Positions 29,391 through 39,990 of a stretch of DNA of 64,000 bases are shown one piece after another. The notes beneath the pieces are model-generated. The model saw only the letters and a program-made list of their open reading frames with translations, was not told the DNA's origin and searched no databases. The DNA lies in NCBI RefSeq assembly GCF_002563895.1, contig NZ_PDJB01000001.1, forward strand, positions 5,997,501 through 6,061,500. The letters run 5' to 3'. Origin of the DNA: Pseudomonas lurida (GTDB lineage Bacteria; Pseudomonadota; Gammaproteobacteria; Pseudomonadales; Pseudomonadaceae). Position 1 is the first letter of the stretch. The number at the start of each line of letters is the position of its first letter. A program made the translations under genes and the position numbers.

Positions 29391-29910
29391 TCAGCTCGAA
29401 CGTACCCTGCCCCTCAAGCACGGTTTGATGACGCACTTGCAGGGCATCCGACGGCAGGTCGACATGGATTTCGACCTGCGCCGTCAGCCGTTTGCCTTTG
29501 ACCGCTGCTCCTGCGGCGCTTGCCACCAGGACCTGGCCCGGTAGCAACTGCCCGCCACCATGCTCACCCGCCTGAGGCGCCGCCGCCCACTCGACGGTCA
29601 GCCCATCCACCTGGGCATGCCTGAGGTGTATACGGAACCTCCCCTGACGACCAAAACGAAAACCGCTGCCATTGGCTGCTCCGAGAAACCGCAACGCCAT
29701 CGCTGAAGGCTCTACACACAGTACGCTTAGTTGCAGCGCACGCGTGCCAAGCGCCAAGGTGGAACTATCGGCCGTTTCCTCCCTGCGAATAAGGCCATAG
29801 TCGATGCGTGGCTGGCTCACCGATAGCTGGCAGTTGTCAGCCCGCGCGCTCTGGGTCGATAACACTGCACAAAAAAGTACGCCCCCCACACAGTTCAACT
29901 TAACGCCCAT
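29362..29910 (-). CDS. fimbrial minor subunit or tip protein (DUF1120-like)
   Basis: 182-residue exported protein with signal peptide ending QSARA and a mature chain starting DNCQLSVSQPRIDYG. Two Cys (in NCQL and SVLCVEP) fit the pilin disulfide, and the C-terminus GQGTFELI resembles a pilin beta-strand, but the penultimate-Tyr motif is missing. ATG 29910 overlaps the usher stop by 11 nt; ATG 29934 is an alternative with a more basic leader. As the last gene after the usher it may be the tip adhesin or an anchor, by analogy with other chaperone-usher loci. Confidence 0.72.
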   Translation of the reverse strand: MGVKLNCVGGVLFCAVLSTQSARADNCQLSVSQPRIDYGLIRREETADSSTLALGTRALQLSVLCVEPSAMALRFLGAANGSGFRFGRQGRFRIHLRHAQVDGLTVEWAAAPQAGEHGGGQLLPGQVLVASAAGAAVKGKRLTAQVEIHVDLPSDALQVRHQTVLEGQGTFELISPAAPLSR

Positions 29911-32419
29911 GGCACACCGCCGATGTCGTTTCATAGAACGTGTCATTATCAGGCTCGGCCGTGGGGGAAATGTTAAGCAGGCAGCGGGAGGAATCCGGCA
30001 ATGAAACCTGCAGTGCCTGTGAGTCATTCACATCGTTCAGGAAAATCATGCCCTCACCCACCACGCTGGTTACAAAGTGATTGTCCTTGCCGAACACCGA
30101 GGCGCCCTGAGGCAGTGGTCGGCCTTGTTCATCGCTTGCCGTGACCAACAGACGGCGCACTTTCAACACATCGAACGCGACGGTATTGACTGACCCTCGG
30201 GCCGCAGAAAGCACTTGGGTGCCGTTTTTCAAGTCAACACGTTTAGGCAAGGACTGTGTCTGCACTTCGATACGGCTGCTGGTGTAAGCGGGTAGGCCCG
30301 GGATCACCGCTTGCCCGCTGAAATCGGTCCATACCGGACCTTGCGGCGTGTCGATTCTTGCAGAGCCGATATCCCCCACTGACACGATGCCGAACGTGTC
30401 CTGCACGGTGTAGGGCGAGAAGGTCACCCCACCTTCGTGAGCCACGACCCCACCTTGCAGTCGCCCGTTGTAGCCAGTGCCCAGCGCGTCGCGGGTGCCT
30501 CCCAGACTGACTTGGGTATAACGCGGCATGAAATCGACCTGGCTACGAATAGACTGCTCCCGGGCATTCATGTCGCGCTCGACACCCACCTCGTAGTTCA
30601 CGTACTCATTGACCCGCTCACTCAGCGCCGTCCCGGCACGAGCGCGCTCCCCGCGGCGACTGATGTAGCTGTTCAGGCGACGATCGCCCCCCAAGGGCAC
30701 GCTGACCTGCAGCCGCACGGACAGATCATTCTCCAGGTTGGCATCACGTTGGCGGTCACCCCGCGTGGCGTCACGGCGCGCCTGGGTGCTACCGACCTGC
30801 GAGTCGGCGATCAACGTGACATCGACGCGGCTGAACGACCGGTTCCATGAAGCAAACACATGCTCACTCGACTGCCCGTCAAATTGAGAACCGTGGGTAT
30901 AGCCCAGGGAAAACGCACCCAGCATGGGGTCGGCCCAACTCAACGCGGCGGTGTACTGATTTTTGAAGCGTGAATCCAGTTCGTCGACCTTGGTCGCGCG
31001 ACCCGCCTCCAGAACATCGCGATATCCACGGGTCTGGCGGGTTGCGCTAAGGCTCAGATCCAGGTTGTTGTAGACCGGGCTGTTGATAGACACGCTGCTG
31101 CGTGAGCCAGATAGGGCATTACGGCTGTCACGGGACAGGTTATGGCGCACGCCAACGGAAACTCGCTGGAAAAATACGCTGCCCAATGTCCCTCCTGCTG
31201 ACCAATAGTCATCGGCGCTCAACATGCCAAACCCCGCAGACGAGTCACGCCCCAGCCCCCAGGTACCGCTACCCATCGCAACTACCGGCGTCGGGGACTC
31301 CCCCTGTGCATCATCACGTACCTTGCCAAGGGAGAAGTAATAGCCGGGCGCCGCAGGCGCTGCCCCCGCGAAAGAAGCCGCCGGCACCACGAAGTTGCGC
31401 CTGGCGCCTTGCACATCGATCAAGCTGACCTCCAGGTCGCTGGTGCCATTGAGCAAGGGCAATCCGGTAAGCCTGAAGGGACCTTCGGGCACCAGCGTGC
31501 TGTGGATCAACACACCGGACTGACGCACTTCTACCCGCGACTGGCTCTGGGCCAAGCCTTCTACCACGGCATTGTTGCTACCCGCCGGCGCACGCAACTG
31601 GCCATCGGGAGAGAACTGCACACCGGACATTTGGATCCCCCCAAACAGCGGGTTGCTGCTGGAGAGCTGGCCGACCTGGAAAGTCGATTTCAGCGCAGTA
31701 ATATCCTTCTGGGCATAGGCATAGAGGTGCTCATTGCGGCTTGACCCGTTGTCGGACACATAGAACTGACGGCTGCGAACAATCCAGTCGCCCAGATTGA
31801 AGCCCGCCTCGGTGTAGGCTGAAACAAACCGACTGCTCCCTGTGCGCGAGTGGCTGTCGAAGCCCTGCACGTCATAGTTGAACAACCCCGCAGCACCGCC
31901 CCGCGCGAAGTGCCCGGACTCCCATTGCGGTTCGCGAAGTGATTGGGTGGGCACGACCAGCGCTACCTCATCGCTGCCCGGCCGCAGACGTATCATCGTC
32001 GTCGGGAAAGCACCGAGGAAATCATGGCAGACTCGATCTTCGGTAGGGCCCGCCTGGAAGATGCCATCGGGTTTTACCAGCCCGGCTTTTTCCAGCAACC
32101 CCGCGGTGAAACACAGCTGCCCTTGTGAATCAAACCGCGCATCCACCAAGCCGAGCGGGTTCCCATTGACCCGTAACCCGACCACCTGGACACCTTCGCG
32201 AAAACGCGTTGCGGTGCGGAAGTAGTCGGAAACCTTCGGGTCAATACCATGGGCGGTCAGCGCGGCGAGGTCGAAGCCTTCGCCCAACTCCAGCGCAGGA
32301 ACAGCGCCAGGCAGGCTCCACAATGTTGCGACCCCCATCAGCAGCGTGGGACGACGGGGCCACGACAAGGTCATTAATGTGTTGCTCAACAGGTTGGTCA
32401 TGGGTCGATCAAACCCCAT
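29900..32419 (-). CDS. fimbrial outer-membrane usher protein
   Basis: 839-residue PapC/FimD-type usher. Signal peptide (to about GAVPA), N-terminal chaperone-binding domain with a paired-Cys region (QLCFTAG...RVCHDF), barrel with plug (VEGLAQSQSRVEVRQSGVLIHSTLVPEGPF), and a C-terminal domain with VGEGMIFL and a late Cys pair (SRCLLN / SAVCHGR). ATG 32419 overlaps the chaperone stop by 11 nt; ATG 32401 is also possible. Length is typical of compact ushers. Confidence 0.9.
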   Translation of the reverse strand: MGFDRPMTNLLSNTLMTLSWPRRPTLLMGVATLWSLPGAVPALELGEGFDLAALTAHGIDPKVSDYFRTATRFREGVQVVGLRVNGNPLGLVDARFDSQGQLCFTAGLLEKAGLVKPDGIFQAGPTEDRVCHDFLGAFPTTMIRLRPGSDEVALVVPTQSLREPQWESGHFARGGAAGLFNYDVQGFDSHSRTGSSRFVSAYTEAGFNLGDWIVRSRQFYVSDNGSSRNEHLYAYAQKDITALKSTFQVGQLSSSNPLFGGIQMSGVQFSPDGQLRAPAGSNNAVVEGLAQSQSRVEVRQSGVLIHSTLVPEGPFRLTGLPLLNGTSDLEVSLIDVQGARRNFVVPAASFAGAAPAAPGYYFSLGKVRDDAQGESPTPVVAMGSGTWGLGRDSSAGFGMLSADDYWSAGGTLGSVFFQRVSVGVRHNLSRDSRNALSGSRSSVSINSPVYNNLDLSLSATRQTRGYRDVLEAGRATKVDELDSRFKNQYTAALSWADPMLGAFSLGYTHGSQFDGQSSEHVFASWNRSFSRVDVTLIADSQVGSTQARRDATRGDRQRDANLENDLSVRLQVSVPLGGDRRLNSYISRRGERARAGTALSERVNEYVNYEVGVERDMNAREQSIRSQVDFMPRYTQVSLGGTRDALGTGYNGRLQGGVVAHEGGVTFSPYTVQDTFGIVSVGDIGSARIDTPQGPVWTDFSGQAVIPGLPAYTSSRIEVQTQSLPKRVDLKNGTQVLSAARGSVNTVAFDVLKVRRLLVTASDEQGRPLPQGASVFGKDNHFVTSVVGEGMIFLNDVNDSQALQVSLPDSSRCLLNISPTAEPDNDTFYETTSAVCHGR

Positions 32420-33125
32420 CGGTCTTGATCGAGGCCCTGTAGCTGCCCGCCGAAAACCCGTAGACCGTGGCGGGCTGCATGTCGACGGCAGTCGAACCCT
32501 CCAGCGCCCCGTCCACCCTTAATTCGAGCGCTTCGCCTGGCAAAACGTAGGTACGCGGCAAAGTCCCCAGGGTTCCTTGCGGAAACATCCTCACCTGCGG
32601 CGCCAGGCGCACGATGTAGGCACTGTCGTTATTAACCGTGAGGCGCCCCCCCACACGCTTCCATGTCAACAGTTCCCACGGGGTGTCATGCACAGGCAAG
32701 CCACGTGGGTGCAGGATAAGCGGCAGATTCTGCCGCAGGGTGATACCGATGGTCGCACCGCCCGCAGCACTCGCCTGGGGGATACCCTCGAAGGTCACGC
32801 GCTTCAACCGCTGGGTTTTCAGTGGCTCCTTCAGCGTACTGATGAAGCGCACCAACTGGGTTTCACCCGCCTCCACTCGTGTAATGGGGGGTGTCACGAT
32901 CAATAGCGGCTCCACGTCCTCCGGCACGTTCGCCACGACAGAATGAAGCAACGCCGGCGTCGCATCGGTGTTCTTGATATTTATCGTGGCCTCGCCCTGT
33001 TCCTCATAGAGCAAGACCACCGTTGTTTCTGGCAACATACCGTCGGCGGCTGCAACCGGGATAAAACACAACCCCACACTTGCACCAAACACCCACGCAC
33101 GACTAATTACTGAAAGGCCATTCAC
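32409..33125 (-). CDS. periplasmic fimbrial chaperone
   Basis: 238-residue PapD-like chaperone with signal peptide (cleavage near VAAADG), two immunoglobulin-like domains, the alternating hydrophobic G1 strand region (ATIGITLRQNLPLILHP) and the conserved Arg in VRFIST. It donates a strand to subunits in the periplasm and delivers them to the usher encoded next. It lies 97 bp after the main subunit gene, in a gap that could hold an attenuating stem, though none is obvious. Confidence 0.88.
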   Translation of the reverse strand: MNGLSVISRAWVFGASVGLCFIPVAAADGMLPETTVVLLYEEQGEATINIKNTDATPALLHSVVANVPEDVEPLLIVTPPITRVEAGETQLVRFISTLKEPLKTQRLKRVTFEGIPQASAAGGATIGITLRQNLPLILHPRGLPVHDTPWELLTWKRVGGRLTVNNDSAYIVRLAPQVRMFPQGTLGTLPRTYVLPGEALELRVDGALEGSTAVDMQPATVYGFSAGSYRASIKTDGV

Positions 33126-33222
33126 TCAGCTTCCCCACACCTTGAAGTTGGCCATATATAGCCAGGCGCTAAAGAACAGCCGATAAGAAATAGACACTTT
33201 CCAACCAGCTGTATTTTATTTA

Positions 33223-33882
33223 TTAGTAGATATAACTCAACTCAAGCGTTGCGCGCCCGTCGAGGGTTATGTCACGGCTCAAGTCCAAGTCGGCGCCTTT
33301 GTTGATAACCGGCCTAACGGCGATAGTGCCGGTAAGTTGTGAGATCGAGGCTGGAGTAACCGCCGTGCTGCTGCGCCACGAATGCTGACTCGGTGATTGG
33401 GCAACTTTGCCATCACCGCTTTGCCAGGCTCCGGTCCCGACCCGCATGATGGGATACAGCGCGGCGGTCGACGACCTGAGGTCCTTGAGGGCGACCGCGA
33501 ATCCGCCGGTCTTGCGGCCCGAGGTGATGCCCAAGCCATAGTTGTGTGCCTCGGTGTAGCCTGCGCCCAGCACATTGAGAATACCCGGCACCTTGCTGCC
33601 AGGCTGCAGGTCGACAAATTTCAGCCCGAAAAGAGTGGGCGTTGTGCCGCAACTGACGGTCAGGGGGGTGGTCTTTTCCGCCAGCGGGTTGAACGCGGTT
33701 GAAGACAGCTGACCCGAGGGAATGTTGCCATAGTTGATAATGCCACCGCCGGTCATGCTCAGGTTACAAGCGGCGGGTTTGATAGTGCCCCTGACGATCA
33801 GTTCGGCGCTGGTCGAGGCATGGGCATTGAGAGTGGCGGCCACGCAAGCGAGACCAAGAGTCAATCCAACAATTTTTTTCAT
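33223..33882 (-). CDS. fimbrial major subunit, DUF1120 family
   Basis: 219-residue pilin-like protein. Signal peptide MKKIVGLTLGLACVAATLNA, mature N-terminus with ELIVRGTIKPAACNLSMTGG, second Cys in LTVSCGTTP, and a C-terminus ATLELSYIY with the penultimate-aromatic motif recognised by pilus chaperones. It is the first gene of the operon, downstream of an AT-rich region, and probably the most highly expressed. DUF1120 pilins are found in Pseudomonas and enterobacterial chaperone-usher loci. Confidence 0.87.
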   Translation of the reverse strand: MKKIVGLTLGLACVAATLNAHASTSAELIVRGTIKPAACNLSMTGGGIINYGNIPSGQLSSTAFNPLAEKTTPLTVSCGTTPTLFGLKFVDLQPGSKVPGILNVLGAGYTEAHNYGLGITSGRKTGGFAVALKDLRSSTAALYPIMRVGTGAWQSGDGKVAQSPSQHSWRSSTAVTPASISQLTGTIAVRPVINKGADLDLSRDITLDGRATLELSYIY

Positions 33883-34329
33883 AGTTAACCTGTCACTGAA
33901 AGTTTTCAGGTGTATTTATTTTTGCCTAACCGTCACGAAGCATAAATAAATAACACCACGGCAAAATTGCCGAGTGACAGTCTGTCGCTTTGGCACCTCA
34001 CTATAGAATAAGACGACACATCAAATACCGTGAGATCGATGAAAATAAACCGTCGGTGGTACGAGCCTCGGCAGTCAGTTTAAATACAAGAGCGAACAAA
34101 CAATCGACATCATACTTGTAGGCAAAATCATAATTTGCCTTATGACCATCTAAAGTTAAAACTTCCTACATGGCTGCCGACAACTTCAACAAGCGCGAGG
34201 AAAGACAGGCTGCATTTCCCACGATATAGCCCTACAGATAGCCTCAGAAAAATTCCCGAAGCACTACGCGTTGGCTCCAGCGGTCGATCGTGGCACGATG
34301 GTCAGGTTATCGACCGAGAACCCTTAACC
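33883..34329. other. AT-rich intergenic region between the fimbrial operon and ppx
   Basis: 447 bp without a convincing gene. 33890-34140 is clearly poorer in G+C than the flanks and presumably holds the fimbrial promoter on the minus strand. The open frame that extends ppx upstream to 34135 is not conserved in character (Ser/Thr/Arg-rich) and is taken as non-coding. No transposase or tRNA remnant is recognised. Confidence 0.5.
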
Positions 34330-35832
34330 ATGCCGCAATCCCAGCCCAAGAATCTGTCCCTGATCGCCGCCATCGACCTGGGCTCCAACAGCTTTCACAT
34401 GGTCGTGGCCAAGGCCCAGAACGGTGAGATCCGCATCCTTGAGCGACTCGGGGAAAAAGTGCAGCTGGCTGCCGGTATCGACGACGAGCGCCAGCTCAAT
34501 GAAGAATCCATGCAGCGCGGGCTCGATTGCCTGAAACGGTTTGCCCAACTGATCAACGGCATGCCCCTGGGCGCCGTGCGAATCGTTGGAACGAACGCCC
34601 TGCGCGAGGCGCGCAACCGTGGTGAATTCATCCGCCGCGCCGAGGAGATCCTCGGGCACCCGGTCGAAGTCATCTCCGGCCGTGAAGAAGCACGCTTGAT
34701 CTACCTCGGCGTGTCCCACACCCTGGCCGACACGCCTGGCAAACGCCTGGTCGCCGACATTGGCGGCGGCAGTACCGAATTCATCATTGGCCAGCGCTTC
34801 GAGCCGCTGCTGCGCGAAAGCCTGCAGATGGGCTGCGTCAGCTACACCCAACGCTATTTCAAGGATGGCAAGATCACCCCGGCACGCTATGCCCAGGCCT
34901 ACACGGCGGCGCGGCTGGAGATCATGAGCATCGAGCACGCCCTGCACCGCCTGACCTGGGATGAGGCCATCGGTTCGTCTGGCACCATCCGCGCCATTGG
35001 CCTGGCCCTCAAAGCCGGGGGCCACGGCACTGGCGAGGTCAACGCCGAAGGCCTGGCGTGGCTCAAGCGCAAACTCTTCAAGCTGGGGGACGCCGAGAAA
35101 ATCGACTTCGACGGCATCAAGCCTGATCGTCGCACGATCTTCCCGGCGGGCCTGGCGATTCTCGAAGCGATCTTCGACGCCCTCGAACTGCAGCGCATGG
35201 ACCACTGTGACGGCGCCCTGCGTGAAGGCGTGCTCTACGACCTGTTGGGCCGTCATCACCACGAGGACGTGCGTGAGCGCACGCTGACCTCGCTGATGGA
35301 GCGTTACCACGTCGACCTGGAGCAAGCAGCCCGCGTGGAGCGCAAGGCCCTGCACGCCTTCGACCAGGTGGCCGAGGACTGGGACCTGGAAGACGGCGTA
35401 TGGCGCGAACTCCTGGGCTGGGCTGCCAAGGTGCATGAAGTGGGCCTGGATATCGCCCACTATCATTACCACAAGCACGGCGCCTACCTGATCGAACACT
35501 CGGACCTGGCAGGTTTCTCCCGGGAAGACCAGCAAATGCTCGCCCTGCTGGTGCGCGGCCATCGCCGCAACATCCCCAAGGACAAGTTCGCTGAGTTCGG
35601 TGACGACGGCATCAAGCTGATTCGCCTGTGCGTGCTGCTGCGCTTTGCGATCCTGTTCCACCACATTCGTGGCACCCAGGAAATGCCCCAGGTGACCCTG
35701 CGCGCCAACGGCGACAGCCTGGATGTGGTGTTCCCGAAAGGCTGGCTGGATGAGAACCAACTGACCCAGGCGGATTTTGGCCAGGAAGCCGAGTGGCTGA
35801 CGCGGGTGGGGTTCAGTCTGAACCTGCGCTGA
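34330..35832 (+). CDS. ppx: exopolyphosphatase
   Basis: 500-residue Ppx/GppA enzyme that removes terminal phosphate from polyphosphate or pppGpp. ASKHA phosphate-binding loops [17 protein letters not shown] and [13 protein letters not shown]; catalytic Glu region [11 protein letters not shown]-terminal HD-like helical domain ([21 protein letters not shown]). ATG 34330 yields the usual MPQSQPKN start. It is convergent with ppk across a shared terminator. Confidence 0.94.
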   Translation: MPQSQPKNLSLIAAIDLGSNSFHMVVAKAQNGEIRILERLGEKVQLAAGIDDERQLNEESMQRGLDCLKRFAQLINGMPLGAVRIVGTNALREARNRGEFIRRAEEILGHPVEVISGREEARLIYLGVSHTLADTPGKRLVADIGGGSTEFIIGQRFEPLLRESLQMGCVSYTQRYFKDGKITPARYAQAYTAARLEIMSIEHALHRLTWDEAIGSSGTIRAIGLALKAGGHGTGEVNAEGLAWLKRKLFKLGDAEKIDFDGIKPDRRTIFPAGLAILEAIFDALELQRMDHCDGALREGVLYDLLGRHHHEDVRERTLTSLMERYHVDLEQAARVERKALHAFDQVAEDWDLEDGVWRELLGWAAKVHEVGLDIAHYHYHKHGAYLIEHSDLAGFSREDQQMLALLVRGHRRNIPKDKFAEFGDDGIKLIRLCVLLRFAILFHHIRGTQEMPQVTLRANGDSLDVVFPKGWLDENQLTQADFGQEAEWLTRVGFSLNLR

Positions 35833-35857
35833 TCCAACGCAAAGAACACGACAAAAC

Positions 35858-35890
35858 AAATGTGGGAGGGGCTTGCCCCCTCCCACATTT
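35858..35890. terminator. bidirectional terminator / G-rich palindrome between ppx and ppk
   Basis: AAATGTGGGAGGG and CCCTCCCACATTT form a 13-bp stem around GCTTGCC, followed by a T-run on the plus strand. The core GTGGGAGGGGCTTGCCCCC is a common fluorescent-Pseudomonas intergenic repeat. Confidence 0.8.
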
Positions 35891-35892
35891 TT

Positions 35893-38115
35893 TTAGTTCA
35901 CGGTGAGAATCGGGCTGCCCAACTTCTCCAGCAACGTCGCCTGTGCACTGCGCGGGTTCTGGTTACCGGTCGGCGTGTTGCGCACATAACGGCCGTCCGA
36001 CTGCAGGCTCCAGCTGTGGGTGTTGTCGGTCAGGTAGCTTTCCAGCTCCTTCTTCACCCGCATGATCAGCTTCTTGCCTTCGACCGGGAAGCACGTCTCT
36101 ACACGCTTATCGAGGTTGCGCTCCATCCAGTCGGCACTGGAGAGGAACATCTGCTCTTCGCCGCCGTTGAGGAAGTAGAACACCCGCGTGTGCTCCAGGA
36201 AGCGGCCGATGATCGAGCGCACATGAATGTTGTGCGACACCCCGACGATGCCAGGACGCAGGCAGCACATGCCACGCACCACCAGGTCGATACGCACGCC
36301 AGACTGGCTGGCCTTGTACAGGGCGCGGATGATCTTCGGATCGGTCAGCGAGTTGAACTTGGCGATGATGTGCGCCGGCTTGCCGTCGAGGGCGAACTGG
36401 GTCTCGCGGGCAATCATGTCGAGCATGCCCTTCTTGAGCGTGAACGGCGCGTGCAATAGCTTCTTCATGCGCAACGTCTTGCCCATGCCGATCAGCTGGC
36501 TGAACAACTTGCCAACGTCTTCACACAAGGCATCGTCGGAGGTCAGCAGGCTGTAGTCGGTGTAGAGCTTGGCATTGCCGGCGTGGTAGTTACCGGTGCC
36601 CAAGTGGGCGTAACGCACGATTTCACCGGCTTCGCGGCGCAGGATCAGCATCATCTTGGCGTGGGTCTTGAAGCCGACCACGCCATAGATCACCACCGCG
36701 CCCGCCGCTTGCAGGCGGCTGGCCAGTTGCAAGTTGGACTCTTCGTCGAACCGTGCACGCAACTCGATCACCGCGGTGACCTCTTTGCCGTTACGCGCGG
36801 CGTCGACCAGTGCGTCGACGATTTCCGAGTTGGCGCCGGAGCGATACAGGGTCTGGCGTACGGCCAAGACATGCGGGTCCTTGGCGGCCTGGCGCAGCAG
36901 GTCGACCACCGGAGTGAAGGACTCGAACGGGTGCAACAGCAGGATGTCCTGCTTGCTCACCACACTGAAAATGTTCTCGCTGTTCTGCAGCAGTTTCGGG
37001 ATCTGCGGGGTGAACGGCGTGTATTGCAGCTCCGGGTGGCTGTCCAGGCCGGTGATGCTGAACAGGCGCGTCAGGTTCACCGGGCCATTGACCTGGTACA
37101 ACTCGGTCTCGCTCAGGTTGAACTGCTTGAGCAAGTAGTCCGACAGGTGTTTGGGGCAGGTGTCGGCCACTTCCAGGCGCACCGCATCACCGTAGCGCCG
37201 CGAGAACAACTCGCCACGCAGGGCGCGGGCCAAGTCTTCGACGTCTTCGGAGTCCAGCGCCAGGTCAGCGTTACGGGTCAGGCGGAACTGGTAGCAGCCT
37301 TTTACCTTCATGCCCTGGAACAGGTCATCGGCGTGCGCATGGATCATCGACGACAGGAATACATAGTTATCGCCAGCCCCCCCCACCTCTTCCGGTACCT
37401 TGATGATCCGTGGCAACAGACGCGGGGCAGGGATGATCGCCAGGCCGGAATCGCGACCGAAGGCGTCGATACCTTCCAGCTCGACGATGAAGTTGAGGCT
37501 CTTGTTCACCAGCAAGGGGAACGGGTGCGTCGGGTCGAGGCCGATCGGGGTGATGATCGGTGCGATCTCGTCGCGGAAGTAGCGGCGCACCCAGGTCTTG
37601 ATCTTGGTGGTCCAGTGACGGCGACGGATGAAGCGGACCTGATGTTTTTCCAGTTCCGGCAGCAGGATATCGTTGAGGATCGCGTACTGGCGATCCACAT
37701 GACCGTGTACCAGCTCGCTGATGCGCGCCAGTGCCTGGTGCGGCTGCAGGCCATCGGCGCCGGCTTGCTCGCGGGCGAAGGTGATCTGCTTCTTGAGGCC
37801 GGCGACACGGATTTCGAAAAACTCGTCCAGGTTGCTGGAGAAGATCAGCAGGAATTTCAGCCGCTCCAACAGCGGGTAGGACTCATCCAGCGCCTGTTCC
37901 AGCACACGAATGTTGAATTGCAATTGTGACAGTTCACGGTGGATGTACAGGCTGCTGTCATCCAGGTTGGTCACGGCGACCACCGGGGCAGGCACGGGCG
38001 GCTCGGCCACCACCACAGGCGCAGCGGGCTCGTGCTCCGGCGGGGTCTCGGTGACTTGTTCAACCACCGGGTGAGCGTCTTTTACGGCAACTTCTGTGAG
38101 TCCTTCGGTATTCAT
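35893..38115 (-). CDS. ppk: polyphosphate kinase 1
   Basis: 740-residue enzyme that polymerises the gamma-phosphate of ATP into polyphosphate. After a Pro/Val/Glu-rich N-terminal extension of about 45 residues come the N domain ([20 protein letters not shown]), the head domain, and two PLD-like catalytic domains with the autophosphorylated His in [20 protein letters not shown] and the second His-region [10 protein letters not shown]. The Pro-rich extension is not part of the E. coli enzyme but is common in Pseudomonas. Confidence 0.96.
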   Translation of the reverse strand: MNTEGLTEVAVKDAHPVVEQVTETPPEHEPAAPVVVAEPPVPAPVVAVTNLDDSSLYIHRELSQLQFNIRVLEQALDESYPLLERLKFLLIFSSNLDEFFEIRVAGLKKQITFAREQAGADGLQPHQALARISELVHGHVDRQYAILNDILLPELEKHQVRFIRRRHWTTKIKTWVRRYFRDEIAPIITPIGLDPTHPFPLLVNKSLNFIVELEGIDAFGRDSGLAIIPAPRLLPRIIKVPEEVGGAGDNYVFLSSMIHAHADDLFQGMKVKGCYQFRLTRNADLALDSEDVEDLARALRGELFSRRYGDAVRLEVADTCPKHLSDYLLKQFNLSETELYQVNGPVNLTRLFSITGLDSHPELQYTPFTPQIPKLLQNSENIFSVVSKQDILLLHPFESFTPVVDLLRQAAKDPHVLAVRQTLYRSGANSEIVDALVDAARNGKEVTAVIELRARFDEESNLQLASRLQAAGAVVIYGVVGFKTHAKMMLILRREAGEIVRYAHLGTGNYHAGNAKLYTDYSLLTSDDALCEDVGKLFSQLIGMGKTLRMKKLLHAPFTLKKGMLDMIARETQFALDGKPAHIIAKFNSLTDPKIIRALYKASQSGVRIDLVVRGMCCLRPGIVGVSHNIHVRSIIGRFLEHTRVFYFLNGGEEQMFLSSADWMERNLDKRVETCFPVEGKKLIMRVKKELESYLTDNTHSWSLQSDGRYVRNTPTGNQNPRSAQATLLEKLGSPILTVN

Positions 38116-38133
38116 CGAGTGTTCCTGTGAGGG

Positions 38134-39168
<1,035 letters not shown>

Positions 39169-39354
39169 TTACGGGCGAGCGTTGCAGTTATAAGCGGCCA
39201 TTATGACGAAGGTATGACAGTTGTGCTTACCGATGCGACCTGTAGTCGCATTCGTCATTTTGGTGGGAATTGTTCACTTCGTGACACATCTCGATACTTT
39301 CATGAATCTTCGTGAAGGCGTAGGCTGCGCGTTCATTTCGCCAGCACCCAGACC

Positions 39355-39990
39355 ATGCTTCAACAATTTCTGCATGACTTCGGCTACTTTGCCCTGTTCC
39401 TAGGCACCTTCTTTGAAGGCGAGACCATCTTGGTGCTCGCAGGCTTCCTGGCGTTCCGTGGCTACATGGATATCAACCTGGTGGTCGTGGTTGCGTTTTT
39501 CGGCAGCTACGCCGGCGATCAGCTTTGGTATTACATGGGCCGAAAACACGGTCGCAAGCTGTTGGCGCGCAAGCCACGCTGGCAATTGATGGGCGACAAG
39601 GCCCTGGAACACATTCGCAAGCACCCAGATATCTGGGTACTGAGCTTCCGCTTCGTGTATGGGCTGCGCACTGTCATGCCGGTGGCGATCGGCTTGTCCG
39701 GTTACCCACCGATGCGCTACCTGATCCTCAATGGCATTGGTGCCGCGATCTGGGCTGCCGCCTTGGGCGCGGCGGCGTATCACTTCGGCGCCGTGCTGGA
39801 AGGCATGCTCGGCAGCGTCAAGAAATACGAGCTGTGGGTATTGGGTGCATTGCTGGTACTGGGCTTCGGCCTCTGGCTGCGCCGCCGCTTCAAGAATGCG
39901 CGCATCGCCCGTGAAGCCTGCGCCGAAGCCAAGGCTCGGCTTACCGCCGAGCCCGCCCGGGTCGAAGCCCCTAAGACACCAGTCGAGTAA
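39355..39990 (+). CDS. DedA family membrane protein
   Basis: 211-residue VTT/DedA protein with about five hydrophobic segments. Typical pieces are the N-terminal ETILVLAGFLAFRG with a membrane-embedded Glu, GDQLWYYMGRKHG, and the amphipathic RFVYGLRTVMPVAIGLSGYP re-entrant segment with the functional Arg. DedA proteins act in lipid carrier recycling (undecaprenyl phosphate or phospholipid flipping). A polar Ala/Glu-rich tail follows. It overlaps the convergent desaturase gene by 20 bp. Confidence 0.9.
   Translation: MLQQFLHDFGYFALFLGTFFEGETILVLAGFLAFRGYMDINLVVVVAFFGSYAGDQLWYYMGRKHGRKLLARKPRWQLMGDKALEHIRKHPDIWVLSFRFVYGLRTVMPVAIGLSGYPPMRYLILNGIGAAIWAAALGAAAYHFGAVLEGMLGSVKKYELWVLGALLVLGFGLWLRRRFKNARIAREACAEAKARLTAEPARVEAPKTPVE

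Noticed and set aside
34135..34329. 65-codon N-terminal extension of ppx
   Set aside because: Ser/Thr/Arg-rich and unlike Ppx proteins, which begin near [10 protein letters not shown]-rich upstream composition points to non-coding DNA.
34324..35886. 520-codon frame antisense to ppx
   Set aside because: Shadow of the conserved ppx gene; composition typical of antisense frames in high-GC DNA.
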